Below are positions 27,562 through 34,802 of a stretch of 64,000 bases of DNA, one piece after another. Source of the stretch: DATMNI01 sp035570275 (GTDB lineage Bacteria; Acidobacteriota; Terriglobia; Bryobacterales; Bryobacteraceae); assembly GCA_035570275.1 (NCBI GenBank), contig DATMNI010000384.1, positions 1-64,000 of the forward strand, given 5' to 3'. Every line of letters begins with the position of its first letter. The stretch's first letter is position 1. The notes beneath the pieces were generated by a model that ran no database searches, was not told where the DNA came from, and worked only from the letters and a program-made list of their open reading frames with translations. The position numbers and the translations under genes are program-made.

Positions 27562-27596
27562 CAGAGCCGCAACCGTTAGGGTTAGGGAGCGGTGGG
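27562..27596 (+). repeat. Interspersed repeat family A, copy 2
   Basis: The segment cagagccgcaaccgttaggg, then ttagggagcgg, lies between the receptor stop and its terminator. It matches the reverse complement of 18174-18225 and the elements in the 5' part of the second TolC-like gene. Confidence 0.65.
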
Positions 27597-27618
27597 CAAG
27601 TCACAGAAGTCAGCATCC

Positions 27619-27654
27619 GGCGCCGGTGGGAGAAATCTCGGCCGGCGCCTTTTT
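27619..27654 (+). terminator. Rho-independent terminator after the TonB receptor
   Basis: A perfect 8-base stem (ggcgccgg at 27619-27626 with ccggcgcc at 27642-27649) encloses a 15-base loop and is followed by TTTTT. It is the clearest terminator in the window. The sequence from here to 27822 holds nothing recognised. Confidence 0.85.
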
Positions 27655-27850
27655 ATTCCCAGCGCGCCTCAGCCGTCAGGCTGCGAGTTTCGCACAACCT
27701 GGTGTGAAATTCAGTGAGGCTCAGTGGGACAGGCCATCGCCTTTTGTGGCCTGTCAATTTCCCAGCGTTGGCGGCAGCGACAATCCGATGATGGAGGGCG
27801 CGCTGCGACGACTCGGCGCGCTTCACTCCCGCGGCAAACGGAATCGGACC

Positions 27851-28936
27851 TCAAATAAGGGCGGCAGTGGTCCCTCCCGGCCAGAACCTCCACGCGCTCA
27901 CGCACTCGATCGCTTTCTGCTCCAGCCCCGGATCGAGGGAACTGATCACCCGCATGTCGCGCGGCACGCCATCCAACCCGATGGTGGCGCTCAACGTCAC
28001 GACTCCTTGTATCCGGTCCGCCAGCGCTTTTGGCGTGTACTTCGGATCGTGCCGGTAGAGCAGCATGTTGTCCGCCGGCGCAATGGGCGTCACCGGCTTC
28101 CTGGGGCTCAAGGCGGCTAACAGCGCCGGTGGATGGTCAATGAGCGCAAAGTTTTGCCGCGGCTGGTACGAGAATTCCTCCGCCGACAGATCTGGAAGAT
28201 TCTCAACTTTCGAATACGCCGTGGTCATAAACAACGCAGGCAAGTCCGCACCGGTTTGGATTGCATACACTCCGGGGTTCGCAATCCGCGCTTCCAGACG
28301 GCTGCGGAGCACCAGTTTGCGGTTGGATTCGATCCACAGCGTCCTCACGACATTGCGGAGCATCGCCCACGAACCCGGCGCCACGCTGACCGAACCGGGC
28401 GCCGGATCGTACATCGCGCGTACCACCTGGCACTCCACGGCCTTGCCTTCGAACTCCACCGGTTCGTTTTCGGCGAAGGCCGCCGAGACAAGCCCGTCCC
28501 CAAGATGGCCCGAGAGTTCCGTGGGGACGCAGGTCTGCCCGGTGACTCCTCCGCTGCCCGTAGTCACGCCATCCAGAAACCAGTAGCGCTGCAGCAGGCG
28601 ATTCCAGCAGAGCGTCAGCATCGGGAATTCGTCGCCCTCAAATTCGAATCTCGCCTCCAGCGGGCGCCGCCGCGCCACTCGAAACGGGAGTTCCGTCGTC
28701 CGGGACGCCCCCTCGGCGGTAATCTGGACCGTCATGCGCCCCGATGCGCGAAGCGCGGCAACCTGGCCCACTGCCCGGTCGGCATCACGGACCAGGATAG
28801 CCGCGGTCTGGTCCTGCGCCGCCCCCAGACAAGTCAATGCCCACGCCATCGCCGTCAGCCGCACCAGCGCATGCACGATACGCGGCTCAACCCGTTCGGT
28901 GCTGACCGGCGGTTCCGGAGTTGCATGATCTGCCAT
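27851..28936 (-). CDS. TonB C-terminal-domain protein, frameshifted at its last residues
   Basis: The product is 361 residues from ATG 28936, preceded by AAGGG; the frame is open further upstream but that part is antisense to the glycoside hydrolase gene. An N-terminal hydrophobic segment (ALTCLGA region) precedes a lipoprotein-carrier-like beta region (residues about 50-250). A TonB-C domain follows (PKYTPKALADRIQGVVTLSA, GLDGVPRDMRVISSLDPGLE, CVSAWRFWPG). The frame ends at ALI, but one base over it continues EVRFRLPRE to a stop at 27823, the expected last strand. One extra A in the run at 27855-27857 explains this, so the final beta-strand is lost. It could couple to the TonB receptors here, but that is inference. 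Confidence 0.7.
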   Translation of the reverse strand: MADHATPEPPVSTERVEPRIVHALVRLTAMAWALTCLGAAQDQTAAILVRDADRAVGQVAALRASGRMTVQITAEGASRTTELPFRVARRRPLEARFEFEGDEFPMLTLCWNRLLQRYWFLDGVTTGSGGVTGQTCVPTELSGHLGDGLVSAAFAENEPVEFEGKAVECQVVRAMYDPAPGSVSVAPGSWAMLRNVVRTLWIESNRKLVLRSRLEARIANPGVYAIQTGADLPALFMTTAYSKVENLPDLSAEEFSYQPRQNFALIDHPPALLAALSPRKPVTPIAPADNMLLYRHDPKYTPKALADRIQGVVTLSATIGLDGVPRDMRVISSLDPGLEQKAIECVSAWRFWPGGTTAALI

Positions 28937-28968
28937 CGGGTTTTCCCTTTTCAAGTGTGGCCGACGGC

Positions 28969-30543
28969 TCACAGCCGCCCCGTTGTCCTGCGCAGCGTCG
29001 ACGACCGCGCAATCTCCCGGGCATCGGCGAACACTCGCAGACCCTGACCGCGATGGAAGTGCGTGCCATCCTTGTCCCACAAGATCGAAAGCATGTGCCC
29101 GTGGTAAGGGACGCGGTCGAGGGCGAACCAGTCCCACGTGCCGGCGGGCAGCAGCGGATTTACGTCTACCACGTTGTCCGCGCGCGGACGCAACCCCACC
29201 ACTCCGGTGATCAGTAGGTCGGCGAACGACGAATGGTTGTAATGGTCGCCGCGGCCGTAGAAGTCGCTTTTGCGCATCTTCAAGGCCCGCGCCCACCACA
29301 CGCCGGTGAGCGGATTGATGTTCTCGTCGATCCACGGCACGGTTTCGCCACCCGCCAGTTTCAGCCGCTGGCTGCGGGAATATAAAAGGAACGTCTGAAA
29401 GTAATCGCCGTTCGAAATGGCCGACTGCGAATAGTCGTTCAGCACGTTGGCCAGCGCCCGCAGCGTAATGGACGTCGCGAAGGGCCACCCCGGCCCGTTC
29501 CATTGGCAATCGTCGCCCTGGTCCGAAACCTGAAACTCCGCATGGCGGCGCTCCGCAGTGGTGGGGCCGTAAGGCGCATAGAAGCCCCGCGGATCCATGA
29601 GTTGCTTCCACGCCGCTTCGTAACCCTTGCCGGGTTCGGGCAGGTTGAAATACCAGGGCGTGAAACCAATCTCCTCGCGCACGTTGGCGGAACCGCCCCG
29701 TTCCTTCACGGTCTCGAAGAACTCCGCCTCGCGGTTCCACAACCGGTCTTCCAATAACTTTTTCAGCCCTGCGGCTTTCTGCCGGTACCCGGCGCGCAGC
29801 CTGGCATCACCCGCCATTGCCGCTATCGCCGCCAGGGCCTTGGCGTTGCCGTACATGTAGCTGTTGATGGTGGGCCGCAGGTTCTTCTCCTTGCGGCCGC
29901 CGCTGATGGATTCCTCCATGCCGTCGGACACGTCCCGCTGCCAGAACAGGCCGCTGGCGGTCAGCCGTTCCTGCTCCCAGGCGCGGTAGTCTGTCTGCAA
30001 AGCGTCAAACTGGGCCAGCAGACTGGCGGTATCGCCATCGGCCAGCCAGCGGTCGTAAAGTGCGTCGGCCGTCCAGCCGCTGAACTGGTGATAGTGCGGT
30101 TCGAGGCCGCCGCCTTCGCCCCCGTGTAGCCAGAACTTGACGTAACCGTCCAGGTAGCGACGGTCGCGCAGCCAGCGGCCTTCGTTGATGTGCAGGCCCA
30201 GCGCGCAACTGATAGCGTTGTATTCGGTGGCATGCTTGACGGGCTTGAGAAATTCCGTGATCACGAAACCGCGGGGCGTGGTTTCGATGTGCTTCCGGTA
30301 GGCCCACCAGCGGTAATAATAGGTGAGTTCGACCTGGCTGTCCGGGCAGGAAAAGAACGGCACATTGGCCTTCATCCATTCCCAGGCCGCGGCGTCCGGA
30401 ATGCCGCCGTGGATGTCTTCGGCATCGTGGCGATTGAGGAAGTCCACGTGATGGCGGAAGTCGTCCGGCGTGAGGAGAACGGAGTCCGCGGCCAGTGCCA
30501 TGCCGATTGAGACAGCCAGTGCGACAACCGATAGTGGGCACAA
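28969..30543 (-). CDS. Exported MGH1-like/GH63-type glycoside hydrolase
   Basis: The product is about 524 residues from a TTG at 30543, which keeps a signal-like hydrophobic stretch (LCPLSVVALAVSIGMALA); ATG 30501 would lack it, and the frame is open to 30708 across repeats. The (alpha/alpha)6-barrel features include WEWMKANVPFFSCPD, HINEGRWLRDRRYLDGYV, YHQFSGWTADALYDRWLADG, GLFWQRDVSDGMEESISGG and NSYMYGNAKALAAIA. This resembles mannosylglycerate-hydrolase-like domains in trehalase-related families. The substrate is an oligosaccharide but not determinable. It is followed by the TonB-C gene on the same strand after 32 bases. Confidence 0.75.
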   Translation of the reverse strand: MCPLSVVALAVSIGMALAADSVLLTPDDFRHHVDFLNRHDAEDIHGGIPDAAAWEWMKANVPFFSCPDSQVELTYYYRWWAYRKHIETTPRGFVITEFLKPVKHATEYNAISCALGLHINEGRWLRDRRYLDGYVKFWLHGGEGGGLEPHYHQFSGWTADALYDRWLADGDTASLLAQFDALQTDYRAWEQERLTASGLFWQRDVSDGMEESISGGRKEKNLRPTINSYMYGNAKALAAIAAMAGDARLRAGYRQKAAGLKKLLEDRLWNREAEFFETVKERGGSANVREEIGFTPWYFNLPEPGKGYEAAWKQLMDPRGFYAPYGPTTAERRHAEFQVSDQGDDCQWNGPGWPFATSITLRALANVLNDYSQSAISNGDYFQTFLLYSRSQRLKLAGGETVPWIDENINPLTGVWWARALKMRKSDFYGRGDHYNHSSFADLLITGVVGLRPRADNVVDVNPLLPAGTWDWFALDRVPYHGHMLSILWDKDGTHFHRGQGLRVFADAREIARSSTLRRTTGRL

Positions 30544-30555
30544 AACCCTTGTGGG

Positions 30556-30591
30556 GCCGATTGTTAATCGGCGGCGGATTGTTAATCCGCC
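30556..30591. repeat. Two adjacent imperfect palindromes
   Basis: gccgattgttaatcggc (30556-30572) and ggcggattgttaatccgcc (30573-30591) are near-identical stem-loops set side by side. They lie in the divergent region between the glycoside hydrolase and the alpha/beta hydrolase, partly within an open frame. They may act as REP-like elements. Confidence 0.65.
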
Positions 30592-30641
30592 AGCGCGATG
30601 CGGCAGCGAGCCAGCTCGGGTTGGCGGCGGTGCCAGCAGGT

Positions 30642-30687
30642 GCGACAGGCGGATTGCCAATCCGCCGCAGGTTACCACCCTGCCCCA
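30642..30687 (-). repeat. Interspersed palindromic repeat, family B copy 2
   Basis: The segment gcgacaggcggattgccaat, then ccgccgcaggtt and accctgcccc, is the inverted form of the element at 17562-17620. It lies just upstream of the alpha/beta hydrolase start. Confidence 0.7.
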
Positions 30688-30719
30688 ACTCACAAGCCTG
30701 GAGGTCATACTATACTGTA

Positions 30720-32516
30720 ATGCGACTAAGTGTCATGCGACCACTCCTCGGCCTCCTCCTCTGCCTGCCGCTCCTGGCGCAAATGCCGGTGCGGGATTCG
30801 CGCAATACCATCATCAACAACACCGACACCCATTTCACGCCGCGCGTCTACAAGACGCTGGCCGAATGGGAGGCCCGGCGCGCCTACCTCCGCAAGCAGA
30901 TCCTCTCCGCCGCGGGCCTGCTGCCGATGCCCGCCAAGACCGATCTCCACCCGCAGATCTTCGGCCGTATTGAGAACCGCGACTACTCCATCGAGAAGGT
31001 GCTTATCGAAACCCTGCCCGGCTACTATCTGGGCGGCAACCTCTACCGGCCGCTGAAACCGACGCCCGCGGGCGGCTTCCCGGCGGTAGTTTCGGCGCAC
31101 GGCCACTGGAACTATGGCCGTCTGGAACATACCACCATCGCCTCCATACCGGCGCGTGCCATCAACCTGGCGCGCCAGGGTTACGTGGTCTTCGCCTACG
31201 ACCAGGTGGGCTACAACGACACCATCCAGACGCCGCACGATTTCGGCGGGCTCAAGGAGGATCTCTGGGCCTTCAACCCGCTCACGCTGCAGTTCTGGAA
31301 CGGCATTCGAGCGGTGGATTTCGTGGAGTCGCTTCCGGGCGTGAACCGCAATATGGTCGGCGCTACCGGCGCTTCGGGCGGCGCCACCCAGACCTTTCTG
31401 CTCGCCGCCGTGGACGACCGCATCCAATTCTCCGCCCCCGCCAACATGATCTCCGCCATCATGCAGGGCGGCGCCGAGTGCGAAAACGCGCCCAACCTGC
31501 GGGTGGACACGTTCAACGTGGAGATCGGCGCCATGATGGCTCCGCGGCCCATGCTGATGGTTTCGGCCACCGGCGATTGGACAAAGAACACCCCCACCGA
31601 GGAATTCCCGGCCATCCGCGCCATCTATGCTCTGTACGACAAAGCCGCCAACGTCGAGACCCTGCACCTGGACGCGCCCCACAACTACAACCAGCAGAAT
31701 CGTGAAGCCATGTACCGGTTCTTCGGCAAGCACGTGCTGGGCGATGGCGACGCCGCCCATTTCAAGGAACGCCCGATACGCCTCGAGAAGCTGCAGGACA
31801 TGCTGGCGCTGCACAATCGCACACTGCCCGCCGGCGCCCTCACCTTCGACGGCCTGTGGGCCGAATGGGTGCAACGGGCGAAGTCCCAGGTCAACGTTAT
31901 ATCTGACCGCGACACGTTGCGCGAGATGCTGTCGTTTTCCCTGCTGTGCGAGTGGCCGGCGGAAGTCTTGAACCGGGCCGCGGAACGGGGCCCGATAGAA
32001 GGTAAAGAAGCCGATGGTGTGAAAGTCATGCTCTCGCGGTTAGGCAAGGGCGACCGCGTGCCCGGCATCTGGATTCAGGGCAAAGGACCCGCCGCGCTGG
32101 TGGTGGATCCCGATGGCGCGGCCGCGGCCCGCACGAGCCCCGAAGTGGCCCAACTGCTGGCCGCCGGAAGGCCGGTCCTCATGATCGACGCCTTTCAGAC
32201 CGGCGCCGCCGTGGCCCCGCGCGACCGGTCGGGAAAGTTTTTTACCACCTTCAACAAGACCGACGATGCCAACCGCGTGCAGGACATTCTAACGGCGCTG
32301 GCCTGGATCAAGACACCCAACACCGACCTGGTAGGGATTGGAAAAGCCGCCGTCTGGTGCCTTTTCGCCGCCGCCGTAGCGCCGCAGTCGGTGCCGTTGA
32401 AGGCCGATCTTGGCAGCTTCAGCGGCAGCGACCAGGACTACCTGGACCGGTTCTTTGTTCCTGGAATCCAGCGCGCCGGCGGCTTGCGGGCCGCGCGGCT
32501 GCTGGCAGGGAGATAG
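30720..32516 (+). CDS. Exported alpha/beta hydrolase (acetyl-xylan-esterase-like)
   Basis: The product is 598 residues from ATG 30720 (30735 is an in-frame alternative giving MRPLLGLLLCLPLLAQ as signal). The open frame extends to 30495, but upstream lies repeat sequence. The first half is an alpha/beta hydrolase: VVSAHGHWNYGR (oxyanion hole), GATGASGGATQTFLLAA (nucleophile serine) and the late LDAPHNYNQQNREAMYRFF segment with the histidine. The second half (about 400-598) is a second hydrolase-like sheet without a clear triad. It likely removes acyl groups from polysaccharides outside the cytoplasm. The gene's last 18 bases, with the stop codon, are duplicated. Confidence 0.8.
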   Translation: MRLSVMRPLLGLLLCLPLLAQMPVRDSRNTIINNTDTHFTPRVYKTLAEWEARRAYLRKQILSAAGLLPMPAKTDLHPQIFGRIENRDYSIEKVLIETLPGYYLGGNLYRPLKPTPAGGFPAVVSAHGHWNYGRLEHTTIASIPARAINLARQGYVVFAYDQVGYNDTIQTPHDFGGLKEDLWAFNPLTLQFWNGIRAVDFVESLPGVNRNMVGATGASGGATQTFLLAAVDDRIQFSAPANMISAIMQGGAECENAPNLRVDTFNVEIGAMMAPRPMLMVSATGDWTKNTPTEEFPAIRAIYALYDKAANVETLHLDAPHNYNQQNREAMYRFFGKHVLGDGDAAHFKERPIRLEKLQDMLALHNRTLPAGALTFDGLWAEWVQRAKSQVNVISDRDTLREMLSFSLLCEWPAEVLNRAAERGPIEGKEADGVKVMLSRLGKGDRVPGIWIQGKGPAALVVDPDGAAAARTSPEVAQLLAAGRPVLMIDAFQTGAAVAPRDRSGKFFTTFNKTDDANRVQDILTALAWIKTPNTDLVGIGKAAVWCLFAAAVAPQSVPLKADLGSFSGSDQDYLDRFFVPGIQRAGGLRAARLLAGR

Positions 32517-32534
32517 CTGCTGGCCGGGAAATAG
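32499..32534 (+). repeat. 18-base tandem duplication including a stop codon
   Basis: ctgctggcagggagatag (32499-32516) is followed directly by ctgctggccgggaaatag (32517-32534), 16 of 18 identical. The first unit ends the hydrolase gene; the second repeats the last residues and the stop in frame. Confidence 0.9.
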
Positions 32535-32708
32535 TTTTCGCCGCAGCCGATATCCAAGAGCACCGGGTTGGGGTCGAGCAGGTGCCGGCGCCGAAACCAT
32601 CCCACCGGAAACTACCCGGGCGCGGGAAGGGCGATCTCCAGGATGCGAGGGACACTCTCACTATGATTGCGATTCCTTTCGGCGTCCGGAGGTAATACTG
32701 TTCAGAGG

Positions 32709-33227
32709 ATGGAATCCCCGGGGGAATACACAAGAGCCGGGTTCACAAGGGCCTTCGACGAGCACCATCTGGCGTTGTTCCGATTTGCGTACCGGCTCAC
32801 GGGGTCGGCGGCCGACGCGGAGGACATCGTGCAGGAGTGCTTCGTCGGCCTCTTGCGTGCCAATTGCGGATTCGACGAGCGGCGCGCGTCGCTGCGCACG
32901 TACCTGTTCGGGGCAGTGCGCCACCAGGCGTCGAAGCGGCTGCGGCATCGTGAAGACGCGACGGCGGAGGTGGAGACGGCGCCCGATTTGCGGTCTCCGG
33001 AGAGTGAAGCACTACGCGGGGAATTGAAGACCACGGTGGCGCGGGCGGTGCTGGCGCTGCCGGCGACGCAGCGCGAAGTCTTGATTCTGGCGCACTACGA
33101 GCAGATGCCGTTGGCGGAGATCGCCGCGATAGTGGGGATCGAAGTGGGCGCGGTGAAGTCGCGATTGCAAAGGGCGCGCGGCGCGCTGCGGGAAATGTTG
33201 GCGGAGTACGCGGAGAGGTTGGCATGA
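32709..33227 (+). CDS. ECF-type RNA polymerase sigma factor
   Basis: The product is 172 residues from ATG 32709; an in-frame TTG at 32667 is an alternative. Sigma region 2 (FDEHHLALFRFAYRLTGSAA, EDIVQECFVGLLRA) and region 4 (ALPATQREVLILAHYEQMPL, EIAAIVGIEVGAVKSRLQRA) are present. The spacing is typical for short group IV sigma factors. GGAGG lies 16 bases upstream. The next gene overlaps its stop by ATGA and encodes a one-helix membrane protein, probably its anti-sigma factor. Confidence 0.88.
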   Translation: MESPGEYTRAGFTRAFDEHHLALFRFAYRLTGSAADAEDIVQECFVGLLRANCGFDERRASLRTYLFGAVRHQASKRLRHREDATAEVETAPDLRSPESEALRGELKTTVARAVLALPATQREVLILAHYEQMPLAEIAAIVGIEVGAVKSRLQRARGALREMLAEYAERLA

Positions 33228-33799
33228 CTGATAACGAACTGGATCAAGTGCTGAATCGCTGGAAGACGCCAGCGCCATCGCGGGGATTGCGCGCGCGCGT
33301 GCTGGGGAGCTTTCCCCGGCGGGAGCTGCTCAGCTTCGTCAAGCCGCTGCGTTGGGCGGCGGCGATGGCGGCGGTGGTTTGTATGCTCGCGATCGGCGCT
33401 GCGCAGAGCGGGGGCGGGACGCTGGGCAACATCGGAGATGGGATTTCCCGGTGGCAAGATAGCGCGATAAACTGGATCGGCGATATGTGGGTCGGACATA
33501 TTGTGCTGGCTTTTCGGAAGTCGAATCCAAGCATCTACGTGGATGGAGAATTGCGAAGCGACGTCGAATTCGGCGGATCGGGCGTCGGCGTTTGGGTACG
33601 GATACCGGGGGAGGGGAAGTATCTGCTGGGCCTGCGTCGTACGGCGTTTGAAGGCCCAGTCCCGCCGCGTGCGGGGCGTTTCGACGGTCACGTGATGGAG
33701 TTTCAGGCCGGAGGCAGGTCGGTGCGGATCGAGTCCGCCGGCACGTACGGCTTCCACGAACGGCTTCCGGTCTATGTGATGGGGCCTGTGCAGCGGTGA
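33224..33799 (+). CDS. Membrane protein, probable anti-sigma partner
   Basis: The product is 191 residues. A cytoplasmic N-terminus of about 45 residues (DQVLNRWKTPAPSRGLRARV) is followed by one transmembrane segment (RWAAAMAAVVCMLAIGAAQ, about 44-62) and an outside C-terminal beta-rich domain. The N-terminus resembles the short sigma-binding parts of small anti-sigma factors, but no zinc finger is present. ATGA overlap with the sigma gene supports a functional pair. No other family was recognised. Confidence 0.65.
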   Translation: MTDNELDQVLNRWKTPAPSRGLRARVLGSFPRRELLSFVKPLRWAAAMAAVVCMLAIGAAQSGGGTLGNIGDGISRWQDSAINWIGDMWVGHIVLAFRKSNPSIYVDGELRSDVEFGGSGVGVWVRIPGEGKYLLGLRRTAFEGPVPPRAGRFDGHVMEFQAGGRSVRIESAGTYGFHERLPVYVMGPVQR

Positions 33800-33847
33800 C
33801 AGCCGCGCCCGCCGTTTGAGGTTCTTTCCAGTTGATTTGATGGCTGC

Positions 33848-34255
33848 TCACGAATCGTACGCGCTCAGCCAGAAGATACCGTCGTAGTCGATGATGGCAA
33901 TGCGAACGTGATCCAACCAACCGGCTCTGCCCAAGAAGTTCCGCTCGAATGCGGAATCCGCCGCGAAGAAGACGAACGTGGAAAACTCAATGCCAAGCGA
34001 TTCCAGGGTGATTTCGTGTTCGTACGCGGAAAAGGAACCACTCATCGTCCGGAAGCGTTGCAGCCGGCCTGACTCCACGGTCAGGCCAAGCAAATCGGCG
34101 TACCTGCGTTCGAAAATGCAGTGAGCGGCGCCTGTGTCCACCTTGGCGGTCAGGTCGATCGATTGTCCGCTGGCGCGCAGTGTAACGGGAACTTCAATTC
34201 CATCCACGGTTGAAGCATAGCGATGCGAGGCGGCGAACTCTAACGAAACCGGCAT
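33848..34255 (-). CDS. Retropepsin-like aspartic protease
   Basis: The product is 135 residues. DTGAAHCIF (Asp40) is the active-site motif of retropepsin-like proteases. The downstream psi-loop-like NFLGRAGWLDHVRIAI segment and the IDYDGIFWLSAYD end fit the family. A functional enzyme would be a homodimer. It follows a DUF5678 gene by 2 bases, a pair often seen on mobile or toxin-antitoxin-like loci; the target is unknown. Confidence 0.8.
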   Translation of the reverse strand: MPVSLEFAASHRYASTVDGIEVPVTLRASGQSIDLTAKVDTGAAHCIFERRYADLLGLTVESGRLQRFRTMSGSFSAYEHEITLESLGIEFSTFVFFAADSAFERNFLGRAGWLDHVRIAIIDYDGIFWLSAYDS

Positions 34256-34257
34256 TT

Positions 34258-34584
34258 CTACCAGCCCGACACGAACGGGAGTGGATCTTCGAGCAGGATG
34301 TGGACCACAAACGGGCTTTCAATGCCTTCGGCTTTCGCGACATCGAAGACCTTTTGAGCATCCTCGTCTGCTGCCACCAGCCTATCACCCTCCACGGCCA
34401 CCCATCGACCGGCAAAAGCACCGCGGTTTTCGGCAACCCACTTCATTTCCGTCGTGCGGTCGCGGCGCGGGACGCTCTTGATGCGGTCTGGACGCCGAAG
34501 ACCATCGGCGAAGCGCAACACTTCCTCCTGCTTCGCTTGGGAAAGGTGGCGGACCTTCTCGATAATGGCTTCTTCCAGACTCAC
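34258..34584 (-). CDS. DUF5678-type small protein
   Basis: The product is 108 residues from a GTG at 34584 (MSLEEAIIEKVRHLSQAKQE with an antitoxin-like helix); an in-frame ATG at 34638 would add 18 residues. The C-terminal part, ENRGAFAGRWVAVEGDRLVA and the helix AQKVFDVAKAEG, matches the DUF5678 pattern. The N-terminal helix resembles DUF2281/RelB-like segments. With the retropepsin gene it forms a two-gene unit; an antitoxin or adaptor role is inference. Confidence 0.65.
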   Translation of the reverse strand: MSLEEAIIEKVRHLSQAKQEEVLRFADGLRRPDRIKSVPRRDRTTEMKWVAENRGAFAGRWVAVEGDRLVAADEDAQKVFDVAKAEGIESPFVVHILLEDPLPFVSGW

Positions 34585-34802
34585 CGTGCCTGCTTCGATG
34601 ATATCGGAATTGGCCGGAACACAACAACACCCTTTCATGAAAACGAACAGCCCGTCTCAAAAACGGACACGCCACGCGGAATAGCCGCGATTCCGCCCTT
34701 CAAGGCCCGTGTTTTCTTTCAGATCCCAGTGGACTCGCAATTGCACAGTTGCTTCTTCAAAACGTTCATTCGAAATTGGCCGAGAGAAATGCCCCTACCA
34801 AA

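Noticed and set aside
28937..29740. N-terminal extension of the TonB-C gene
   Set aside because: The extension is antisense-frame overlap with the glycoside hydrolase gene, and a supported ATG exists at 28936.
30495..30719. N-terminal extension of the alpha/beta hydrolase
   Set aside because: It runs through repeat elements and lies before the proper signal peptide start.
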